From an archaeon (lineage in GTDB: Archaea; Thermoproteota; Nitrososphaeria; Nitrososphaerales; Gagatemarchaeaceae), in assembly GCA_021791695.1 (NCBI GenBank), contig JAJYWC010000011.1:1-53114 (forward strand): 53,114 nucleotides of DNA. Reading direction: 5' to 3'. Each line of letters starts with the position of its first letter. The stretch's first letter is position 1. Shown one piece after another: positions 50,273 to 53,114 of the stretch. The notes below the pieces were generated by a model. It searched no databases. It had not been told where the DNA came from and was given only the letters and a program-made list of their open reading frames with translations. The position numbers were made by a program, and so were the translations under genes.

Positions 50273-51249
50273 TCCTCGGAACCTCCGGATAGCGTGAGCG
50301 TAGTGATGAAGCCCTTGGTCTTGGCGAAGGCATGCTCGACCCCTCGCACCTGGTAGTCGCCGTTCATGCTCTCATCCGTCATCCCCGAAAGCTGCACCGT
50401 GTCGTTAAGAAAGACTGTCGCGTCGCCCACCACCCTGAGCTCCAAGAAGGTGTTCCTCGTGACCAGCGCCAGGAGAGAAGACCCGACACTGGAGGCGGTG
50501 TCCGCGTCGCGGACCGCTCCGTCATCTATGGTGAGGGCACCTCCATCGCCGCTGGTGGCATCGACGGGGGTCTTGGTGAGCCAGTGGACCGCGTCAGCAC
50601 CCTTGGAGCTTGATGGGCTCTCGCCGTAAACATGCACGGAGCCGAAGATCGCGTCCCGGTCGACCCGGGCCGCTGAGACGACGGTCTTGCCGTACTCGAA
50701 CTGTTTCGGAGCGTCCGCCTCGTATGGGCCGAAGACCAGCGAGTCCTCGGCGTCAGCGTATGTTTCGTGGCCACATCTTCCGGCTAGTCCGACAATATGT
50801 TCGTGGGCATTCTTCGCGCTGTCGACAGCGTAGAAGGGCAGCTGGACTCCATCCTCGACGCCGCCAACCGAGACGTTTGCGGACCCCGCGAGGTCGCTAA
50901 CGATGGCGCCGCAGGTCTGGTTTTCGAAATACTTGTCAGTCCTGAACCGCTGGAGCTTCGCAACCGAGTTCAGTGCGAGCACCCGGATGTGCGCGAACTC
51001 CTTGACCACTGAATCTATCGTGCCGGTGAAAACCTTCGTCGTGTCGTCGACGTATCCGAGCGAGACATCGAACGTGTCTCCCACAGCGAACTCGAGGTCA
51101 GGATTGTCAGCGTAAAGCACCACCCGGCACAGTCCCGCCCTCCCGTCCATGTCCGTGGAGACGCGGACCGAGACTAGATCTCCCGTCCCGCCTCTCTCGA
51201 CGGTAGCTGAGCCCAGGTTCACCTCGTAAGACGGACGCAGCATCACCAT
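50269..51249 (-). CDS. Hub protein, gpD/gp27-like
   Basis: The 326-residue protein starts at ATG 51249 with GGAG six bases before. It has the gpD/gp27-type first barrel (VRVSTDMDGRAGLCRVVLYADNPDLEFAVGDTFDVSLGY), YDDTTKVFTGTIDSVVKEF-like turns, then VGLAGRCGHETYADAEDSLVFGPY and a late VVGDATVFLNDTVQLSGMTDESMNGDYQVRGVEHAF. It forms the central ring between tube and spike. It begins a run of overlapping genes down to the PAAR gene. Confidence 0.9.
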   Translation of the reverse strand: MVMLRPSYEVNLGSATVERGGTGDLVSVRVSTDMDGRAGLCRVVLYADNPDLEFAVGDTFDVSLGYVDDTTKVFTGTIDSVVKEFAHIRVLALNSVAKLQRFRTDKYFENQTCGAIVSDLAGSANVSVGGVEDGVQLPFYAVDSAKNAHEHIVGLAGRCGHETYADAEDSLVFGPYEADAPKQFEYGKTVVSAARVDRDAIFGSVHVYGESPSSSKGADAVHWLTKTPVDATSGDGGALTIDDGAVRDADTASSVGSSLLALVTRNTFLELRVVGDATVFLNDTVQLSGMTDESMNGDYQVRGVEHAFAKTKGFITTLTLSGGSEE

Positions 51250-51267
51250 CGGAATCTCCTTTGAGGT

Positions 51268-51277
51268 TATATATTTT
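51268..51277 (-). promoter_or_regulatory. TATA-like box upstream of the hub gene
   Basis: AAAATATATAA on the minus strand is the only AT-rich island in this part, 20-25 bases from the hub ATG. It may start a second transcript for the hub-to-PAAR genes. Confidence 0.35.
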
Positions 51278-51296
51278 CAACTGACAACGAGTCGGA

Positions 51297-52160
51297 CTAT
51301 CCTCCTCGAAGGAGCCTCAGCTGGATGTCCTGTATGCGGTCTATCAGGGCCTCAGGCTGTTCGGTTGCGTTGTGCTGCTTCTTCCTGTAGGCGTCAAGCG
51401 CTCTCTGGAAGGCGTCGAGCGCGCCGCGGAGGTCGCCCTCGGCACGAAGCAGGTCACCGGTGAGCACGAACAGGTTCACGTATCCTGGGTGTCTGGAAGT
51501 GGCGTCCGCTAGGAGCGCCCTCGCCCTGTCCTTCAGACCCCGCTTTATCCAGTAGGAGGCGATGGAAGTGAGGAATGGCTCACCCGACCTTACGTCGGCC
51601 GGTGTCTCGAGCCCCGTGGCTTCGACCCTTGCCTCGTTCGAGACGCCCGGAGAGCCCTTGAGAAGCTCGACCGAGACCCTCAGCGCGTATACTCCCTTCT
51701 CGACCTTGGCGAAGTCTTCGGGGTCCACCCCGAGCTCGATGTGAGCCACCCTGTCAGCGTCAAGCTCTGCCACCTGTGTATGCGGCGACCAGGACAGGAT
51801 GTGGGTCGGCCAGCCGCACGCCTTCCATCCCGTAGCGTCGCCGACCTCCAGCCTGATGAAGCCTGTCCAGGTGCTCTGACCTCCAAATCGGATCGTCCTC
51901 ACGGGTTTGATCGCTTCCGTCAGCTCCCTCAGCCTCCTGCTGAGATCCTCTAGGTCCATTTCCTTCTCCTTGGCCTCTCTCCTGAGCGCCTCGATGCGAG
52001 ACTTCACGGATTCATTGTGCATCAGGGCGTCCTGGGCCTCATAGTTGGTGAGCGAGACGTGAAACACCAGGGGCTCGTCGTTGTTCACGACCGCCGCGAC
52101 GCGGTCGTTCACACTCAGGGAGATAGCCAGAGGCGGTTCGGTCCTTTCCACGGAGGTCAC
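51297..52160 (-). CDS. CIS-associated protein with coiled coil and TPR-like C-terminus
   Basis: About 287 residues from GTG 52160, which overlaps the metzincin stop as GTGA; the longer start at 52190 is unlikely. The protein has a beta region (LAISLSVNDRVAAVVNN), a long charged helix (SRIEALRREAKEKEMDLEDLSRRL, about residues 50-85), another beta domain with paired tryptophans, and a C-terminal TPR-like array (YVNLFVLTGDLLRAEGDLRGALDAFQRALDAY). It may be an assembly chaperone or loader for the protease or baseplate. Confidence 0.65.
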   Translation of the reverse strand: MTSVERTEPPLAISLSVNDRVAAVVNNDEPLVFHVSLTNYEAQDALMHNESVKSRIEALRREAKEKEMDLEDLSRRLRELTEAIKPVRTIRFGGQSTWTGFIRLEVGDATGWKACGWPTHILSWSPHTQVAELDADRVAHIELGVDPEDFAKVEKGVYALRVSVELLKGSPGVSNEARVEATGLETPADVRSGEPFLTSIASYWIKRGLKDRARALLADATSRHPGYVNLFVLTGDLLRAEGDLRGALDAFQRALDAYRKKQHNATEQPEALIDRIQDIQLRLLRGG

Positions 52161-53092
52161 CAGTCCTTCACCCTCAGCTGCGTCCTGCACTTGCCACGCT
52201 GCCTGCGACCGCTGCCCTTTGAGGTGGCGTCGTTCCTGAAGTCGTTTCCGATGTTGACCTCCGTCGCGTCGCAGCTATCGCAGTAGTTGTCTCCGGGAAG
52301 GGGGTTGACACGCGGCACGATGTGGTAGTGGTGTGTCGCCAGCTTCTTGTCGTTGGGGTGGCACCACAGCAGCGCATAGTTAGCATAGCGCATGATGCAG
52401 TTGACGACGCCACTCGTCTGTCCGCCGACGGGTTCAGAGGAGACCTCCACAGTCTCAGCTGTCGCGCCCGTCCCCTCGACCTGCATCTGCTTTTCATCCT
52501 CCAAGCGCTCCATCTCCAGCACGAGCTCTTCCTCGGGCCCGAAGCTCTCTCCCTGCATGAGTCTCTCTTCCTCCCCGACGCCCTCTGCCTTTTTGTTGCT
52601 CTGCTGAGGTTTAGCACCTCCGACGGGTTTGGGTCGATCGGGTATCACCACATCGTGGTTGTGCTGTCGTGTCTCGCCGTGGTGCCAGATGCCAATCGAG
52701 TGGCCCAGCTCGTGCGCGACCGTACGCTTCTCCCTGTTCGCCGGCTGGCCGACCTTGCGCGTGTTGTCTGTGTTGACAACGACCCTGTTCACGACCTTCG
52801 GAGTGCCAGGTCCGCCTCCCATCGAGACCCCAAAGAGCGTCGGGTCAGACGTCTCCCTCACCAGCCTGAGGCCGTGCTGCGCTCCACCTGTCGAATAGCC
52901 TCTGTTGAAGTTGACGACCTGGGTGTCCCCTGTCGGTCCGCTGTCGTTGTCGTCCGAGGCGCCGTTGAAGTAGCTCGCGTCCGGCAGGAGGTAGACGCTG
53001 AGACCCGAGGCCGCCCTGAAGAGGCTGATGTCGAGGCCATGAGGGTTGTAGACGAAGATGTCCTTCTGCGCAGTGTCGGTCCTGACGTGCAT
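52157..53092 (-). CDS. Metzincin zinc metalloprotease next to CIS baseplate genes
   Basis: The catalytic motif HELGHSIGIWH (residues 127-137, HExxHxxGxxH) and a Met-turn CIMRY (Met234) define a metzincin. Between them lies an unusual 90-residue insertion rich in Lys, Glu and Gln. Many Gly, Asn and Asp residues precede the motif. The frame is open to the right edge, so ATG 53092 (with GGAGG upstream) may not be the true start. It overlaps the next gene as GTGA and is probably in the CIS operon, as an effector or a maturation protease. Confidence 0.75.
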   Translation of the reverse strand: MHVRTDTAQKDIFVYNPHGLDISLFRAASGLSVYLLPDASYFNGASDDNDSGPTGDTQVVNFNRGYSTGGAQHGLRLVRETSDPTLFGVSMGGGPGTPKVVNRVVVNTDNTRKVGQPANREKRTVAHELGHSIGIWHHGETRQHNHDVVIPDRPKPVGGAKPQQSNKKAEGVGEEERLMQGESFGPEEELVLEMERLEDEKQMQVEGTGATAETVEVSSEPVGGQTSGVVNCIMRYANYALLWCHPNDKKLATHHYHIVPRVNPLPGDNYCDSCDATEVNIGNDFRNDATSKGSGRRQRGKCRTQLRVKDW

Positions 53093-53114
53093 CAGCTTGC
53101 CCCCTCCCCCGTCT

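Noticed and set aside
44116-53114. Interpretation as a complete prophage
   Set aside because: Only tail/baseplate genes are visible; no capsid, portal, terminase, integrase or attachment site repeats were seen.
44116-53114. Interpretation as a bacterial type VI secretion system
   Set aside because: No TssJLM membrane complex, ClpV or TssBC genes are in view, and gpJ/gpI/gpD-like proteins fit phage-tail-like CIS better.
1-53114. tRNA, rRNA or CRISPR arrays
   Set aside because: No T-loop/D-loop patterns with proper spacing and no direct repeats with regular spacers were found by eye; short or unusual ones could be missed.

Overview
The window looks archaeal, most likely from the TACK group and probably a heterotrophic, non-ammonia-oxidising relative of the Nitrososphaeria (Thaumarchaeota). 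The reasons are an archaeal-type EF-1A whose wording resembles thaumarchaeal versions, an Lhr-type helicase, a TrmB-like protein, AT-rich TATA-like boxes about 26-28 bases upstream of many start codons (leaderless mRNAs), and frequent GTG/TTG starts in a GC-rich genome. This placement is inference from remembered family features, not from a tree. No tRNA, rRNA, CRISPR array or insertion sequence was recognised.

Layout. 1-6.8 kb: tail of an Lhr helicase, a TetR regulator, a methyltransferase, a HisC-like aminotransferase, a hotdog thioesterase and a HIT hydrolase. 6.8-19.4 kb: an export and detoxification region with two DHA2-type MFS pumps (one broken by an in-frame TGA), a Tat-exported gluconate-2-dehydrogenase-like pair, a DrrAB-like ABC exporter and an mhqED-like quinone detoxification pair. 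The broken pump and the ABC exporter share a nearly identical 30-bp promoter/operator at the same distance from their starts. 19.5-29 kb: VIT metal transporter, VTT membrane protein, Tam-like methyltransferase, VOC protein, a second ABC exporter, an amidohydrolase and an APC permease. 29-33.9 kb: a decayed Tat-exported phosphoesterase, an isolated contractile-tail tube gene with an unknown partner, a beta-carbonic anhydrase convergent with a CPA1 antiporter, and a cupin. 34-41 kb: EF-1A, a double CDGSH protein, an SDR, a class III aminotransferase, a stand-alone LigD 3'-phosphoesterase and an internally deleted TIM-barrel isomerase.

The most interesting part is 41-53 kb. Two tandem pentameric ligand-gated ion channel homologues (Cys-loop-like, without the cysteines) precede a membrane zinc-ribbon protein. 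Convergent with them, on the minus strand, is a contractile injection system (CIS) baseplate operon: metzincin protease, coiled-coil/TPR protein, gpD-like hub, gp25 wedge, gpJ-like wedge, gpI-like protein, two unknown tail proteins, gpV-like OB-fold spike, PAAR tip and an unknown protein. The operon runs off the right edge. Sheath, AAA+ ATPase and the main tube are not in view, but one T4 gp19-like tube gene sits about 13 kb away at 31 kb.

Several genes carry lesions (nonsense codons, frameshifts, an in-frame deletion). Either the accessory genes are decaying or the assembly has base-level errors; the sequence alone cannot decide.
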